Origin: Nemertoderma westbladi
Lineage: Eukaryota > Xenacoelomorpha > Nemertodermatida > Nemertodermatidae
Reading direction: 5' to 3'
NCBI GenBank assembly: GCA_032718475.1
Contig: JAUCBJ010001178.1
Coordinates: forward strand, 1-63,149
Length of the DNA stretch: 63,149 nt
The first letter of the stretch is position 1. The number at the start of each line of letters is the position of its first letter. The position numbers and the translations under genes were made by a program. Positions 1 to 12,500 of the stretch are shown piece after piece. The notes below the pieces were generated by a model that saw only the letters and a program-made list of their open reading frames with translations, had not been told where the DNA came from and ran no database searches.

Positions 1-2525
1 AATTTTGCGTACAAATACTTAGCTATGTTATCCTTGTTACCATACCTGATGTTTAATGTATCCCAAACTTGTCTTAATCCGTCTGGATGTCCAATAAACT
101 TTAACGCCATTAACTTGGGAGGTCCTTCCAAGCACTTGATGAGGAATCTAAGTTTCTCTCTGTTAGATAGTACAGAGTTCTGTATGCTATCTTTGTAATA
201 TTCGTTGAAAGGTAACCATTTCATCTCATCTCCATTGAATTTGACGATCTCTCCCACTTTGACCGCTTGGCGGGCTTCTGTTCTAGCCATCTGACGCGTA
301 AAGCTTTCTTGGGCCATCGTGTTATTTAATATCGAATTATCGGTATATAAATTTATCGGATCATTATCAGGTCTATAGGGAATATCATTAATAACAGGTC
401 TATAATCACCCTTAATAGGGTTTGCTATAGGAGTTTCAACTTCACTAGCAGTATAGATGCGTGTAGGCTCCACACCTTGCGCATGTAATACTTCAGACCT
501 AACAGGTTGACACAATGTTACAGGGGGTATTGGTATGCCCTTTTGTATATTGACTAATTTGTCGCGTTCTAGCGCGATACTTTGCTGCACTTCTTGCAAC
601 TCTGCTCTACCTTCCCTCACTGTTCCCTTAAGTTGGTGGACAGTCTCCTGCATCTGTCCCAGCAGGAGATTCATCCCCCGCCGTCCCTCTTCCACCCACT
701 CAACCGCCGAAGCGGGAGTCGCCAACATAGTAGCGGGCTGACGCGGGACGACGGGAGACAAATTATTGATTTCTCTCTCTGCTATCTGGACAGGGGTATT
801 CTCTTGGAATGTTCCACCGGGTACAGGCAGTGTAGTACTATGTAAAGGGAATTTAGAGTTAAGCTCTGGAAGTGCAGGGGTCTCTAGCACCGAAGTGACT
901 TTGGGAACAACAGGCCTAATTATTTCAGGTTCATCGACTATAGTAGGGAGTCTTTTGACCTGGAACAATTGTTCTATGGGTTCTGCACTACCTAAGTCTG
1001 TGCTAGTTAGCTGTCTTTTAACAGCTGGGGGCAAATCAGGCAATTTGCGACGGTAAGATGTTTTTCTACGCCTACTTAGATGAGATCTATTTCCTCCGCC
1101 TTCAGGATCGGTGGTCTCGCCTTCCTCCGAGGATGTGTATCCCTGGCGCTTGGGAGTAGATTTTCTCATCATCTGCATTTGATTAGCAGTAAACTGTTTA
1201 TTTATACTGTCTTGTGTCTCTTGCAGATTTTCCAACTCCAGTTGGGTAGTCTGCTCAGAGGCTTTCCGTTCTGCTTCTGCCACTGCCTTTGCTGCTTTTG
1301 CATCTGCCGCCGCTGCCTTTCTTTCTACTTCTGCTTCTGCCATAGCCGCCGCCTTTTGTTCCTCTATCCTTCTTTTCTTTATTTGTTCTTCTCGGACTCT
1401 AGTGAGGCGGAGTTTTTCATCACATTCAGCTTGGTTTGCAGCTAACATTTCGGCATCGATTGAGTCCAACACAAGCTTGGTTCCTTCACTATTAGGGGAA
1501 AGTCCAGACAGCCGTCTCCTCAACTCTTCGTCTCCTAGGAATCGCTGATAGTCGGACAAATAAATGTCGATAGCGTCTCTAGTTCGCGGTTTCTCGGCGG
1601 TCTCTTCGCTTTCCGCTTGAGAAAGGGTGACATCAGTTGGTTCTTCATAGGTTGATCTCTCAGCCAGCTGGGATTTCCACTGGGCCGTTTCCTGTACTTT
1701 GAGATCTACCCGATGTAACCAAGTTTTGACAGCAACCTGCAGCGACGTGTCCTGTCTTCTTTTGGAAGTTTCCTCAAAGGCTGAGAGGATTAGTCGAATG
1801 CGTAGGGTTCTTTCGCGTACTTGGTATAGCAGCTCTTCCTGCTCTTGAGGTCCTTGAAGTTGTCGAAACAGTTGTTCTTCCAATCGATCCAAGGATCCGA
1901 AGAATCCCTGCACATATCCTGCTGCCGACCTCTTCCAAACAGCTGGATCCATTGTATCTTTAGCCACTCCCATCCTGTGTATATCTTCCCAAGTAGCCTC
2001 GGACAGATCCAACGGGAGTCCGAGTCCGGGAAAGTTCCATTGTGATTCAACAATAGATATCAATTCTTCCCTGGCGTATCCCGCGTAATTATCTTGGGTC
2101 GCTCGCTTATTCTTCGCCCAGTTGACTTGATGTTCCTCCACCGCAATGAATATAGTAGTTAGCACTGCAGCAGGAAGAGTAAGAAGGGGGTCCGAGTAGA
2201 CTGTATCAGCCATCTGCACTCCATGTTCGGGAGTCAGCTCTACAGTATCCGAACTGCTGGAGCTATCGGGTCGCTGGGAAGTAGGTTCTTGACCAAGATG
2301 TTGCTGCGATAGGACAACTGCCTCTTGGTCCCGTTTTACCTGTGCCCGAGTGCCTATGATGGACCTATGGTGGACTAGCCTAGGGTCTGATACTACTGGA
2401 GGGATGACCTTTTTTACAGTAGGAGGTGAGCCGAACTCCTTTCTTATTCGCTCCACACTCCTATCTGAATCACAGATAGTTGTATCGATCAGACTGTCTG
2501 ACAGGTTTTGCTGAGTGTCAGACAT
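1..2525 (-). CDS. gag: BEL/Pao retrotransposon gag polyprotein, 5' part, runs off window edge
   Basis: The frame starting at the ATG at 2525-2523 reads through to the left window edge without a stop that I can find, about 841 codons. It is the gag part of a BEL/Pao polyprotein, which forms the virus-like particle. It is recognised by close similarity to the gag of the second copy at 27535-29696, whose downstream pol is unmistakably BEL. An N-terminal acidic/serine region is followed by a helical segment and an Ala/Glu/Lys/Arg-rich probable coiled coil (about 1225-1405). A conserved gag stretch with AKYLYAK follows at the edge. Unlike the second copy, it lacks the frameshifts near 29400, 29217 and 27545, so gag flows directly into the next domain. 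The pol half lies outside the window, so completeness cannot be judged. Confidence 0.8.
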   Translation of the reverse strand, partial: MSDTQQNLSDSLIDTTICDSDRSVERIRKEFGSPPTVKKVIPPVVSDPRLVHHRSIIGTRAQVKRDQEAVVLSQQHLGQEPTSQRPDSSSSSDTVELTPEHGVQMADTVYSDPLLTLPAAVLTTIFIAVEEHQVNWAKNKRATQDNYAGYAREELISIVESQWNFPGLGLPLDLSEATWEDIHRMGVAKDTMDPAVWKRSAAGYVQGFFGSLDRLEEQLFRQLQGPQEQEELLYQVRERTLRIRLILSAFEETSKRRQDTSLQVAVKTWLHRVDLKVQETAQWKSQLAERSTYEEPTDVTLSQAESEETAEKPRTRDAIDIYLSDYQRFLGDEELRRRLSGLSPNSEGTKLVLDSIDAEMLAANQAECDEKLRLTRVREEQIKKRRIEEQKAAAMAEAEVERKAAAADAKAAKAVAEAERKASEQTTQLELENLQETQDSINKQFTANQMQMMRKSTPKRQGYTSSEEGETTDPEGGGNRSHLSRRRKTSYRRKLPDLPPAVKRQLTSTDLGSAEPIEQLFQVKRLPTIVDEPEIIRPVVPKVTSVLETPALPELNSKFPLHSTTLPVPGGTFQENTPVQIAEREINNLSPVVPRQPATMLATPASAVEWVEEGRRGMNLLLGQMQETVHQLKGTVREGRAELQEVQQSIALERDKLVNIQKGIPIPPVTLCQPVRSEVLHAQGVEPTRIYTASEVETPIANPIKGDYRPVINDIPYRPDNDPINLYTDNSILNNTMAQESFTRQMARTEARQAVKVGEIVKFNGDEMKWLPFNEYYKDSIQNSVLSNREKLRFLIKCLEGPPKLMALKFIGHPDGLRQVWDTLNIRYGNKDNIAKYLYAK

Positions 2526-2679
2526 GTTTAGTTATACAGTTGAATGTCTACTACTATAGTTTCAGTTAAAGCAAGTCTAGTAATTCAGTATGACCGCAAG
2601 CCTAGCGATTTATTACCGGTACCGTTACTCAGTGTAACGTGATATATATACAATATATTAGAATACCGGTATGCTTATA

Positions 2680-2935
2680 ATATATATAAGTATTATTACA
2701 GACTAGATTTGTCACAGAGTACCGGTATATAATTTTAGCACAAATATATATATATATAGTAGGCCTATAGTGAATACCGGTATACAGCTTACACTTATAG
2801 TATATAAGTATAATTATGAACTAGAATTAATTACAGAGTACCGGTATGATTTCAGCTCAAATTTATAGAAATAAATATAATAAGCCTATAGTAAGTACCG
2901 GTATGTCAATTATTTTTAGAATAATTGAATTCCTG
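2680..2935. repeat. Imperfect tandem repeat with ACCGGTAT motifs in the BEL leader
   Basis: Two to three diverged units of roughly 110-135 bp each contain a TATATAAGTAT-like segment, GACTAGA, ACAGAGTACCGGTAT and AAGCCTATAGT. The same arrangement appears in copy B around 29800-30035. The repeats lie between the putative LTR and gag. Confidence 0.5.
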
Positions 2936-3771
2936 AATATTTTAGGGTTACTTAGTAACTTTAACTTACTTTATTACCGTTGTTTAAGCAGTAGTCCAAC
3001 TGGTAGTGAGACCTAGTTGTTGTATGATAGGCCTACTATTTATAAATCGTTTGATTTGATTTATAATATTTATATACCCGTTTATATGGGTTTTTGTCAA
3101 TATTTGAAATAAATGTTATTATTTCTGGGGGAGTCACTACACAGAAGCTGAACGCCTCTCAGTGAAGTGCTATTTATTTGACACTAAAACTGATAATTCT
3201 AATTTACCTAAGTTACTTAATACTACAAATTACTTACGATACGGGTGAGATTAATTCTCTAATTAAACACAACAAAATATTACGTACGAAATTTTTAGGG
3301 TAATTTTACAGGAAGTCTACAAACCAGCCTAACAAAGGGTTAGAAATTCTGGTTATTACAACGGACAGGGTACTACGGTATTTGAAATAATAAGTAGTAG
3401 TAAATATATTGTACTGTCCAGATAGGAAAATACCACCGCCTGACGACCTATAACCGTATCGCTATAGGTACTACGTTATGTATCACGGATTGTTCCTACC
3501 CAGAAGCTAATAGAGCTAACGAATGTGCCTATCAACCACTTTACAACACAAATATACTGCCTACACTAATTACTTCGGAAAGCACTGTACACTAAACCCT
3601 AAATTAGGTACAAGTACCGGTATAACAAATAATCAGTAGCTAAATATACTTGAACAGTTAAAAGAACCACGGCATCTGCTGGAGTGACTAGAGCACAAAG
3701 TCACCAGTCTTGTCCTACGCCAAGCAGCCCGTGTAGTACCGGGGTTAATTTAACTATAACGGTATGTATAA

Positions 3772-4350
3772 CAAGCACAATTACTGTAGGAATAAACTTG
3801 GGGACATGAATGTTGCGAATAATCGCATAAACTCTGAATAATAAATATTACGCTACCCGTACAGAATACTCAAACAGAATACAAACCAAACGCTGGCAGA
3901 CTACTATCAAGCCTAAACAAACTACAGTATGTGCAGATTCTGAAACTGTTAGTTAGTATGCGTTCTAACACGGTAGTACGACTTATTCTTTAAGAGGGGA
4001 TTGACCTTACCGCATATGGCTGCCCCAACTTACTAACGGCACTTTATCAGACCAACTCTACACACGCAGCAATCCCTTCAGGCCTAAGAATAGCTAGACA
4101 ACAATCCAGCCTACAAAATATCTGAGTAATAACTATTACGGTACCTGAACAGACCACACAAACAAACACAGGCCAAAACACTGGCAGACTACGATCAAGC
4201 CTAAATAAACTACAGTATATGCAGATTCTGAAACAGTTAGTTAGTATGCGTTCTAACACGGTAGTACGACTTATTCTTTAAGAGGGGATTGACCTTACCG
4301 CATATGGCTGCCCCAACTTACTAACGGCACTTTATCAGACAAACTCTACA
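3772..4350. repeat. 288-bp tandem duplication in the BEL LTR block (copy A)
   Basis: The segment containing CAGATTCTGAAAC at 3934 is repeated with CAGATTCTGAAAC at 4222, a period of 288 bp. The duplication includes the stretch with AAGAGGGGATTGACCTTACC. Copy C has the same duplication (about 36420 and 36709), while copy B has a single unit (31082). Confidence 0.75.
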
Positions 4351-5892
4351 CACGCCGTAATCTCTCCAAACCCAACAACAGTCAGACAGCAGTTCAGCCT
4401 ACAATTATTTGAACAATCTGAGCAGACTTACACGTCTTCAGCTCAATATTAACTTACTAGGAAATAAAACCGACAGAAATAAGTAAGCTCCAAAAGAAAC
4501 AAGGGGTGTACAGTCCCTAATCTCTTAAACAGCCTACCAGTATACAATAATCAAAATTGAATAATACTAAATGTACTTGTACAGCAGTACCGGTACCGGT
4601 GATGACAGTTAGGCCTACTGACCTACAGAAGCACCGGTTCAGTTTTACCAGTCACTACGGTATTTTGCAACCTTATTGCCTACTGCAATAAGATTATAAA
4701 CTGTTACTGTTCGCGCTTTTGTAGACCTTTAGCAGTTTAACCTGCCAAAATTTATATGTCTTTTAGTTAATTAAAACACCTTTAGCATACGACAATATTT
4801 TATGCTAATACGCAAAACATTAGCCGAAGTCAGCCCATGCGCGATCATTCACCCGATGGATCTACACCCGGGAGGCTGAATTCGGATGCTTAAATTTTAT
4901 TATTGCAGTGTAAGGTTGCAGCGTAAACTTACTGTATTATTCGATAGATCGATAATAATTAATTCCTGACAAATATTATTGGCTTTCGGGAAATATTAAC
5001 AGTTCCTTTAGGACGTGGCGCTCTATCTATTTAAACAGAACTAAGACTTATACTAAAACGCAACGATACCGCTTATGATTAAAGTATAAAGCGTATTCTT
5101 TAGGAAATACTTTGTTACCAATCACAATCATGCACACTATTCTGCCGACCGTCAGTATATTTGATCACACATAAAGAGAGCAGTAATTGACTCATGTAGG
5201 GTCTGCTAAATAACATTAGATTCAATACACACCACATTAATATAAATCGCAATTGTTATATATAGCCCGTCTCTCTAACCTGTAGTGTATCAAGAAAATT
5301 GGGAATTTTGGGTGATTTATCCGTATTCTCCAAAGAGCAATATTTCCATCAACAAATAGATACAATTAATAACTGACAGTAAAATAACAGTACAAACAAT
5401 ATGATTAATGCAGTTAAATTAAGTGAGTTAGGTAACAGTTTATACTTTCGATAATTTAAGCAGTTTTACTGGAGTTATTCCCAAAAAGCCGGTGTTATGG
5501 CGAAAAATGGGAACATAACAACAGAATCATATGAAGAATCATATGACTGGAATAACTATACGAGGATACCAACTACCCTTATTCCACGAAGCCCCGTTCA
5601 ACACAGAGGATGAGCATAGAGATAGGAAATTCAGTTCAGTAGCGCTGGGATAGGTCGAAATCAACGCCCACGCAAATTCTATTGGCCGACACGGACAGCA
5701 AGGCTTAGGCAACCTCCCTACGCTGGTTGGCCGATTAAACTGAGCCCAGATATCTCCACACAGCACATCAGCCAATAAGCTGGTAGCTTGCACTATTTTA
5801 GTTATAAATCCCTTTGAGAGTATTCTAGCGACCGGGGGGGAACTGGCCAGCAAAGGCAAACGTATCAGTTATCCCACAAAAGCTTTTACAGC

Positions 5893-6655
5893 TCCTCAGC
5901 CCATTAGAACATGCTGCTTCTAGTGTTGGTCTTTTTATTAACTCCAGAAAGACCACAATTTTGACAGTTAACTCTGCAAGTCTCTGATCGGATGAGCATA
6001 AGCTCAAAGGATGGTATGCATGAGCATGTGGACGACTTCTGTTGCCTGGGATCATGGATCCGGAAGTCAGGTGAGGACCTACGAATACGTAAGGGAAAGG
6101 CATGGGCAGCCTTGTATAGGGTTTCCAGGATTTGGAAGTCACCGATAATTAATCGGAAACTTAAGGTCCGATTATTTAGAGCAGCAGTCGTTCCAGTACT
6201 CCTCTATGGGAGTCCATGCTGGGCCCTAACTGCTGAGGACACCAAATCTCTGGATGGCACATTCACAAGAATGCTACGCCGGATTCAATGTGTCAAGTAC
6301 AATGCACACATCTCCAACCAGACACTATATAACATTGGAGGTGTCTCATTGGTTCCCCCAAGCTTGACACTAGAACAAATCGCCTCCACTTTGCAGGACA
6401 TTGCTTTCGCCGTGAGGACCGGCCAGTGCATAATCTTGTACTTTGGCAGCCTCATGGAGTGAATAAGCATGGTGGACAGCCCATGACTTTCTTGAGACGC
6501 ATCTTAAAGGACACTGGCCTTGAAGATGCAGATGATCTAGCAAATGTCATGGGTGATAGGGAGTTGTGGCGGCGCAATTTTGTCGACAAGCCGGCACAGC
6601 ATTCTTAAAAATGCAGCTGCAATGCAACATGCCGATCCTAGTAGTAGTCGCTAAA
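5893..6655 (+). pseudogene. 5'-truncated LINE fragment (C-terminal RT region and 3' end)
   Basis: This is a second copy of the LINE at 52781-56513, starting at the position equivalent to 55753. It covers the region after the reverse transcriptase active site and the C-terminal domain (LLYGSPCWALTAED, RMLRR). It has lost about 20 nt near 5968 relative to the full copy. It also carries a one-base deletion near 6380, so the frame shifts within the C-terminal domain. The 3' end carries a short TAGTAG tail after ATGCCGATCC. It abuts the outer end of BEL copy A at 5892/5893 with no spacer, so one insertion truncated the other. Confidence 0.85.
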
Positions 6656-6859
6656 AGTCGCAAAACTTTATATGTATAGACTGGAGCCGACTTTGCCGAC
6701 CAATTCAAAACACGACGAAACAACTTGTAGAAAAACTGATTTCAGATTCGGAATCACCACAAAATTTTAAATCGGAAAACACATTAAAAAATTATGAAAA
6801 AAGACCTTCTTATTGAAGCATATTTTTCGAACCAAAACAATAAAGGTATACCTTAAAAA

Positions 6860-7330
6860 TTAAGAGAAAGGAGCAGGTTAGATAGGCAAGCATTTACCAT
6901 CCCGGCTATTTAATATCTCGTCTTATGTTAAAATGTCAATTAAGGGAAAGGTGCAGGTTACAGGTGCACGTTTTCTAACCAAAACAATAAACGAAAGTCA
7001 ATAGAACAGGTTACAATTATATTTTTGAGATAAATGAAAGACTGGAACGTTTTACCAAAAGGAAAAGGAGCAGGTTACAGTGACACGTTTTTCTAACCAA
7101 AACAATAAACGAAAAACAATAGGCCTAGATCAGGTTACAATTTTGTTATTGATAAACGTAAGGTTGACACGTATCTTAACAAATTATCATGGAAACAGAC
7201 CATCTTGGCTAATTATTATCTCGTATCAATGTTAAATTTTCAATTAAGGGTAATGAGCAGGTTTACAGTGGCACGTTATTCTAACCAAAACAATAAACGA
7301 AGCCAATACAGTAGAATAGGATACAGTTAT
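6860..7330 (+). repeat. Array of a dispersed GGAGCAGGTTACAG repeat
   Basis: Four diverged units share AAGGAGCAGGTTACAG, then GGCACGTT, CTAACCAAAACAATAAACGA and AGAACAGGTTACA. They start near 6868, 6942, 7062 and 7240. Further single copies lie at 59738-59825 and 62262-62330, with an inverted one at 51715-51780. Confidence 0.7.
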
Positions 7331-8028
7331 ATTTGTTGTATTAGAAATGTTTTATATGAAAATATTATATGGATTATATGGAAATGCTATATTTTGGCGG
7401 TATATTCAAATCTGTTCTATCATTGCATACAGGAATAGACTAATCATTCAAAATACATCACTCAGTATCCGTTTTATGATTTTTTTACTTTTTTGTCAGT
7501 TTTTTTTTGAAAAAAAAAAGAAAATAAATTGAAAAATTGAGCCGGCAATTTGAAAAATTTTCATGCCCCCCCCCCCCCTCGTCAGTTTTCTAAATCCGCC
7601 ACTGGGCCTACAGGTTTCTGGATTACTTAGGGTTACCGGTAGCTATTACTGCACTGCCGTGAAAAGAAAACTGGCAGACTGTAATGATTACATTGAAATG
7701 CCAAACATCCTTAGCACACAAATGCCAAATGTCTCAACCTGGGGACCTTTGATAAATATGAAAAATAAAGATACAAGATTATTGTAAACACATATTCTAT
7801 CAACTTTAACATAATACCAAATAGTTGACGATCATTTTCATATTTCCAAAAGTACCAGTGATGAATCTTATGAAAGGGGGTTGCCTGGGACCCAAAAAAT
7901 AAAAATTATGGTTTTGATTGGGAAATTCCAAAATGTTATCCAGAGAATCGCCAGTTGCATTAAATTTAATAATTTTTTTAGTTTCCGCTTATATAGTGTT
8001 ATAAGTTGAGTAATAAAGTTTGTTGCAA

Positions 8029-8083
8029 TCCACATTCAGGAAGTCCCTCTAGCAATCCACATTCAGGAAGTCCCTCTGAAGAC
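8029..8083. repeat. 27-bp tandem duplication
   Basis: The segment GCAATCCACATTCAGGAAGT with CCCTCT occurs twice head to tail. The short open frame across it is a by-product of the duplication. Confidence 0.8.
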
Positions 8084-8469
8084 ATACATGCCAAATCTCC
8101 CAACGTGCCAAATCACCCTTGTCTCCCCCTAGGGTCCTATAATGCATTTCGGCTTTCGGACATTGCAGCCCACACAGATACCTTGGGAGAGTCTCTAAAA
8201 TGCTCCCCTATTTTATAGGGTTTTTCTTTACCCCAAGCGCGGCAGTTCCATCAATTAACCTGGCCATTCAGGTGGAATGTGTCCTCGTCACTGAGGAGAC
8301 TCCCTTTAAGTCATTGTTCTGCAAAGTCTGAGAGATTTATCCAGCTGCTACAACTCTTGGGGGGTAATCAGAAGGTTTTAGACCATGCAGCATTTTAATT
8401 TTATATGGCTTAAATTTCCGTTTACTTCTGACCGTTTTGCAATTCTTTGGGTGCTACCTTGTCTTAATT

Positions 8470-8845
8470 AAGGTGCAGCTGAGTTATTTGAAAACGAAAC
8501 CGGGTCAAATTTTCTGGGACACATCTTGTGGGAGGTTTCCATTGCAACGAAATCATTCCAGATCCATGGCAATCTTAAGTTAGAGTAATTCCTGAACAAA
8601 CTGCAAATATTTAAATGCTTATATTTTTACGCTTAAAATTAATTATTAATGCACCTTTCAAAAATCCTTGTTTCTTTATGAACTGCGCCAGGGGGTTACC
8701 ATAGCAACATAATTGTTTCCAACAAGTTTCTTTCTTCAAGTTAACACTCTAGCTTTCCAATGATACCAACAATCCTGAATTTTATAAAGGTGCAGCGGAG
8801 TTATTTGAAAACGAAACCGTGTCAAATTTTATGGGACACCCTGTA
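8470..8845. repeat. Pair of ~55-bp direct repeats
   Basis: AAGGTGCAGC, GAGTTATTTGAAAACGAAAC, GTCAAATTTT and TGGGACAC recur at 8470-8525 and 8786-8840, 316 bp apart. The second copy ends next to the insertion site of the Ty3 element. Their origin is not recognised. Confidence 0.7.
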
Positions 8846-8888
8846 TATTTAATATACAATATACATGCATAAACAGAAAAATGTATAT

Positions 8889-9374
8889 TGTGGTGATCAG
8901 CAGCAAGGACATACAAAATATGAAACACAACAATATCAAATTACAAAAAACGTTATAAATAATATAACGCCATCTAGGGAAGTTTACAGGAAACAACAAA
9001 ATTGCGCTAGAATAATCCTGACCGCTGATTGGAGGATAACAAAGAGGGATAGATAGGTAGGATAATACCGGTAAGTAAGTAAGATATCAAGATATGGTCA
9101 GTACAATACAGTACCTACAGTAGTAGTTTAGATTCGTGTTTCTTTTTGGATGTCTGACATCTGACTGTCTGATGTATGTACAGATGTATTTTGATTTATC
9201 TGTTTTGATTAGATTTATCTGCATTATTATGTTCTGATGTTATGAACTATCAAACTAATCGTTTTAGCCAGCCTGCCAGTTAACGGCAGATTTTCTTCAG
9301 GGAAACCAGAAAAACTAAGTGGTAGATTGCCACGGAACCCGGGTTCGACCTTATCCTGTTATCCAGCTTTCACA
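8889..9374 (+). repeat. 5' LTR of the Ty3-type element
   Basis: This 486-bp direct repeat of 15946-16431 is bounded by the inverted tetranucleotides TGTG and CACA. It should contain the promoter and polyadenylation signals of the element. One substitution separates it from the 3' LTR. Confidence 0.95.
8954..8961 (+). promoter_or_regulatory. Candidate TATA box in the LTR
   Basis: TATAAATA lies 65 nt into the LTR, with an identical copy in the 3' LTR at 16011-16018. It is the clearest core-promoter motif in the repeat. The transcription start has not been located. Confidence 0.4.
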
Positions 9375-9376
9375 TT

Positions 9377-9394
9377 TGGGGGCCTGTCCGGGAG
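9377..9394 (+). promoter_or_regulatory. Primer-binding site, tRNA-Pro-like
   Basis: TGGGGGCCTGTCCGGGAG starts two bases after the LTR end. A TGG start directly downstream of an LTR is the standard primer-binding layout. The sequence closely resembles the tRNA-Pro complement used by many retroviruses, with a few differences. Confidence 0.7.
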
Positions 9395-9539
9395 GATTTT
9401 TTTTTTCTTCCTGGTTACTGCTGCTGGTTATAGACTTGTTACTTGTACCGTCAGACCGTTGGGCGTAGATATCGATTGTTGGTTATCGGTAAACTTGCTG
9501 ACTTGTACCGGTAAAATCAAGCATTCAGCGAGTCAGGGT

Positions 9540-12500
9540 ATGACAGACGTTTTTGGATTCGAGAACGATAGCGATAGTACCGGTAGTAGATGCGGAGGGT
9601 CTGACCAAACACAAATAGCCGTCGGTCCGAGAGAAGAATCAAGTTGGACGGACATAAACTTAAATAGTCCGGCGGTTGTCGTTCCTGGTTCCGGTTGCGA
9701 CCGTCCTAGATATTCTGAAACGCAGTCTCACGGTAGGAATCGGTTTCCTGCAGTACCGGTACCAGGAGAAGGGGACGATTACATACATCCTAATAGAGAG
9801 CAGCAAGGTACCGATACCTGTATACAGCTTGAACGCGACGCACCGATAATGGCGGATATCAGGAAGGAACCAGAAATATTCGACGGGCGTGGAGATGTTG
9901 ATTCCTGGGTTAGTGCATTACAGCGATTGGGACGTCTTCGAAGATGGAATTACGTGATGATGGGAAGGGTTGCTTCCGTTTATGTGTCAGGTACTGCGGC
10001 TCGCGTAATAGAAGAATTACCTACTGAACAACAAGTCGATTTTGATAGCGTAGTAGCCGCTCTGCGAGCTAGATTTAGGCCTTTACCCCCCGATGTTATA
10101 TGTAGTAAGCTGTTAGATTGTAGGCTTGGAATAAATGAAACTATAGAGGAGTATGTAGATAAACTCCAGAAATGGGGACAGCAAGCCTGGGTAGATATGA
10201 ATGGTGCGCAACGAGATCGGTTATTACTTACAGTTTTTTACAGAGGCATACCCTCTGATTTGGCTTTTAGGATTAGAAACAGCCATCCGCAATCGTTTGA
10301 CGAGGCTGTACGTATGGCGCGTAATGAAGAAATTTATTTAGCGGAGGCGAACCATTTAAATTACGGAGATCAAGCTGGACGTATTGATCGAAATACCGGT
10401 ATTGATTCTAATAGGCCAAAGCATACCTTTTTGCAGGAAAGTGGTGTACATGGATATGTAAACAATACGGCGAGTTTTAATAGAAATTCTACTGTACCGA
10501 GTAGACCGGTTACCGTTGATCCAAAAATAAATAAATTAGAAAGTGAGATACAAGAATTACGGAAACAAATTTCCGGTATGCAGTGCCAGCCAGCTCCTGT
10601 ACGTCCGTTTACTGCATGGAATAAGAGTAGAACAGATTCTGGTCCAAACCATTCTGAAAGGAGTAGTGATACATTAGCCTACAGTAGTGGTAGACCTGTA
10701 GATAGCCCTTATTTGACTGAGCCAAGTAGGTCAATTATTCAAAGTGAACATTTTCAGGGAAGTAATAATATGACACCCCGTAGGAATGTAACATGTTTTA
10801 ACTGCAATGAATTTGGCCATTACAGTACCCAATGTCCCCAGCCGTTTGCTTCCCGTAATGTTCAGCCACGGAGAGATATTGTTTGTTTTAATTGTAACGA
10901 GTCTGGACATTACAGTACCCATTGCCCAAGATCACAAACATCCCGATTTAATAGATCGAGTGACGATGTGAGACGTACTTATCCATACAGACCGAGACCT
11001 TCCCCACTTAGTACTGGTAGCAATATGTGTCAGCCATCCCAATATGTGCCACACCCTACTCCACCGCCCAGTAGGTTTAGTACGGATGCTGGTACACCGG
11101 CTTCGAGTTTTGAAAATAATCACATACGGTATACAACGCATACGAATCGCGATTGGTACATACCTATACATATAGGACGTACAAAGATGGTTGGTTTGGT
11201 AGATAGCGGTTCAGATTTTACTATAATGGATATACGTAAATTACCAAAGGATTGTGAACTGGGAGCCAGTAGTATACCATCTATTAAGGGTGTAGGAGGG
11301 TTAATGCCAGTATTAGGTGAAGTGCATCTACCGATTGTTATTACGTCAGACTTTAAAGTAGACATATTAGTGTATATTGGCGACTTACAGAAAATTGATG
11401 GTTCTGAAATTATTTTTGGTAAAGATTTTATCTACCAAGCCTGTACCTCGTTTGATTTAGTAAAGCAATGTATGATTTTACGGAATAACGAGTGTGTTTA
11501 TTTTTGTAGTCCACCGACTCAGGTTATATCTAACTCAACCACAGAACACTATACTCGCCGTATAATTATGTCAGAAAAGAGGGTTACTATACCACCAGAT
11601 TCACAGGCATATATTACAGGTTGTTTGAAGGGAAAGGGAAGTAATTGTAGCTTCCCAGCAGGACCAGTTTATATTGAACCTCTGTATCAGTCGAATACTC
11701 AAACCCTACTAGCACGTTGTATTATAGATCCAATTGATAGAGAACGTGTTACATTACAAGTTTTAAACCCAAACAATTCACCAGTTACTGTTTTTAAGAA
11801 CCAGAAGGTAGCATCATACTGTGACGTCACTAATTATACCTTGCGTACTTTAGAAAGTAGGGCTATCAGTACAGATAGTGTAGTTAATGATGTCAATGGT
11901 AAACAGATATTTTTACGTGAAGAATTAAAATTAGACCATTTAGACTCTGATAAACAAGCTGATGTATTGGACATTGTTGGACAGAATCCCCATTCATTTT
12001 CTTACAATGATTATGACATAGGACGGACTACACTGTTACAACATTCTATACCTTTGAAACCTGATGCTAAACCGATACATGTAAAGCCTTATCCAATACC
12101 CGTAGCCATACGTCCAGAACTGAGAGAACGGTTAAGTAATTTACAACGTGTAGGAGTTATACAGCCGAGTACCAGTGAATGGTCTTCTCCTCTTATTATT
12201 GTTAAGGCACCTAATAAGCCATGGCGCTTAGCTATAGACTATAGGGGACTTAATTCAGTAGCGGTTCCTCAATTTTGGCCATTACCTAATATTGATTACA
12301 TGTTAGCAGAAGTTGGTGCTGCCAGACCAGAATATTTCAGTGCTTTGGATTTTAAATCCATGTTTTGGCAAGTAGAGATTAATCCGGAGGATTATGCGAA
12401 GACCGCCTTTCATACTCAGTGGGGAAACTTTGAGTTTCGTAGAATGCCGTTTGGGCTTCAGTCATCACCCAGTACGTGTCAGAGATTAATGCAACTAGGA

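Larger units (their letters stand above)
2526..5890 (-). mobile_element. BEL copy A LTR/leader block upstream of gag
   Basis: This AT-rich non-coding block lies immediately upstream of gag on the minus strand. It recurs at 29699-33140 (copy B) and 35290-38515 (copy C), so it belongs to the element. Its outer end is the shared minus-strand sequence beginning TGTAAAAGCTTTTGTGGG (plus-strand 5890 and 38515), a plausible LTR start with TG. I could not fix the inner LTR border or a primer-binding site, so LTR and 5' leader are not separated. About 300 nt near the outer end (5500-5815) differ strongly from copy C. Many ACCGGTAT motifs are scattered through the block. Confidence 0.6.
6656..8888. other. 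Non-coding AT-rich interval with dispersed repeats
   Basis: No gene is supported here. Short open frames (for example 7205-7532 and 8006-8218) have no recognisable product, and some are made of repeats. The interval holds a dispersed repeat array (6860-7330), a C-run followed by a TCCGCCACTG transposon-like end (about 7564-7607), a 27-bp tandem duplication (8029-8083) and a 55-bp direct repeat pair (8470 and 8786). Confidence 0.6.

Noticed and set aside
535-1445. Several plus-strand open frames over the BEL gag region
   Set aside because: They are antisense shadows of the minus-strand gag frame, whose homology to copy B fixes the coding strand.
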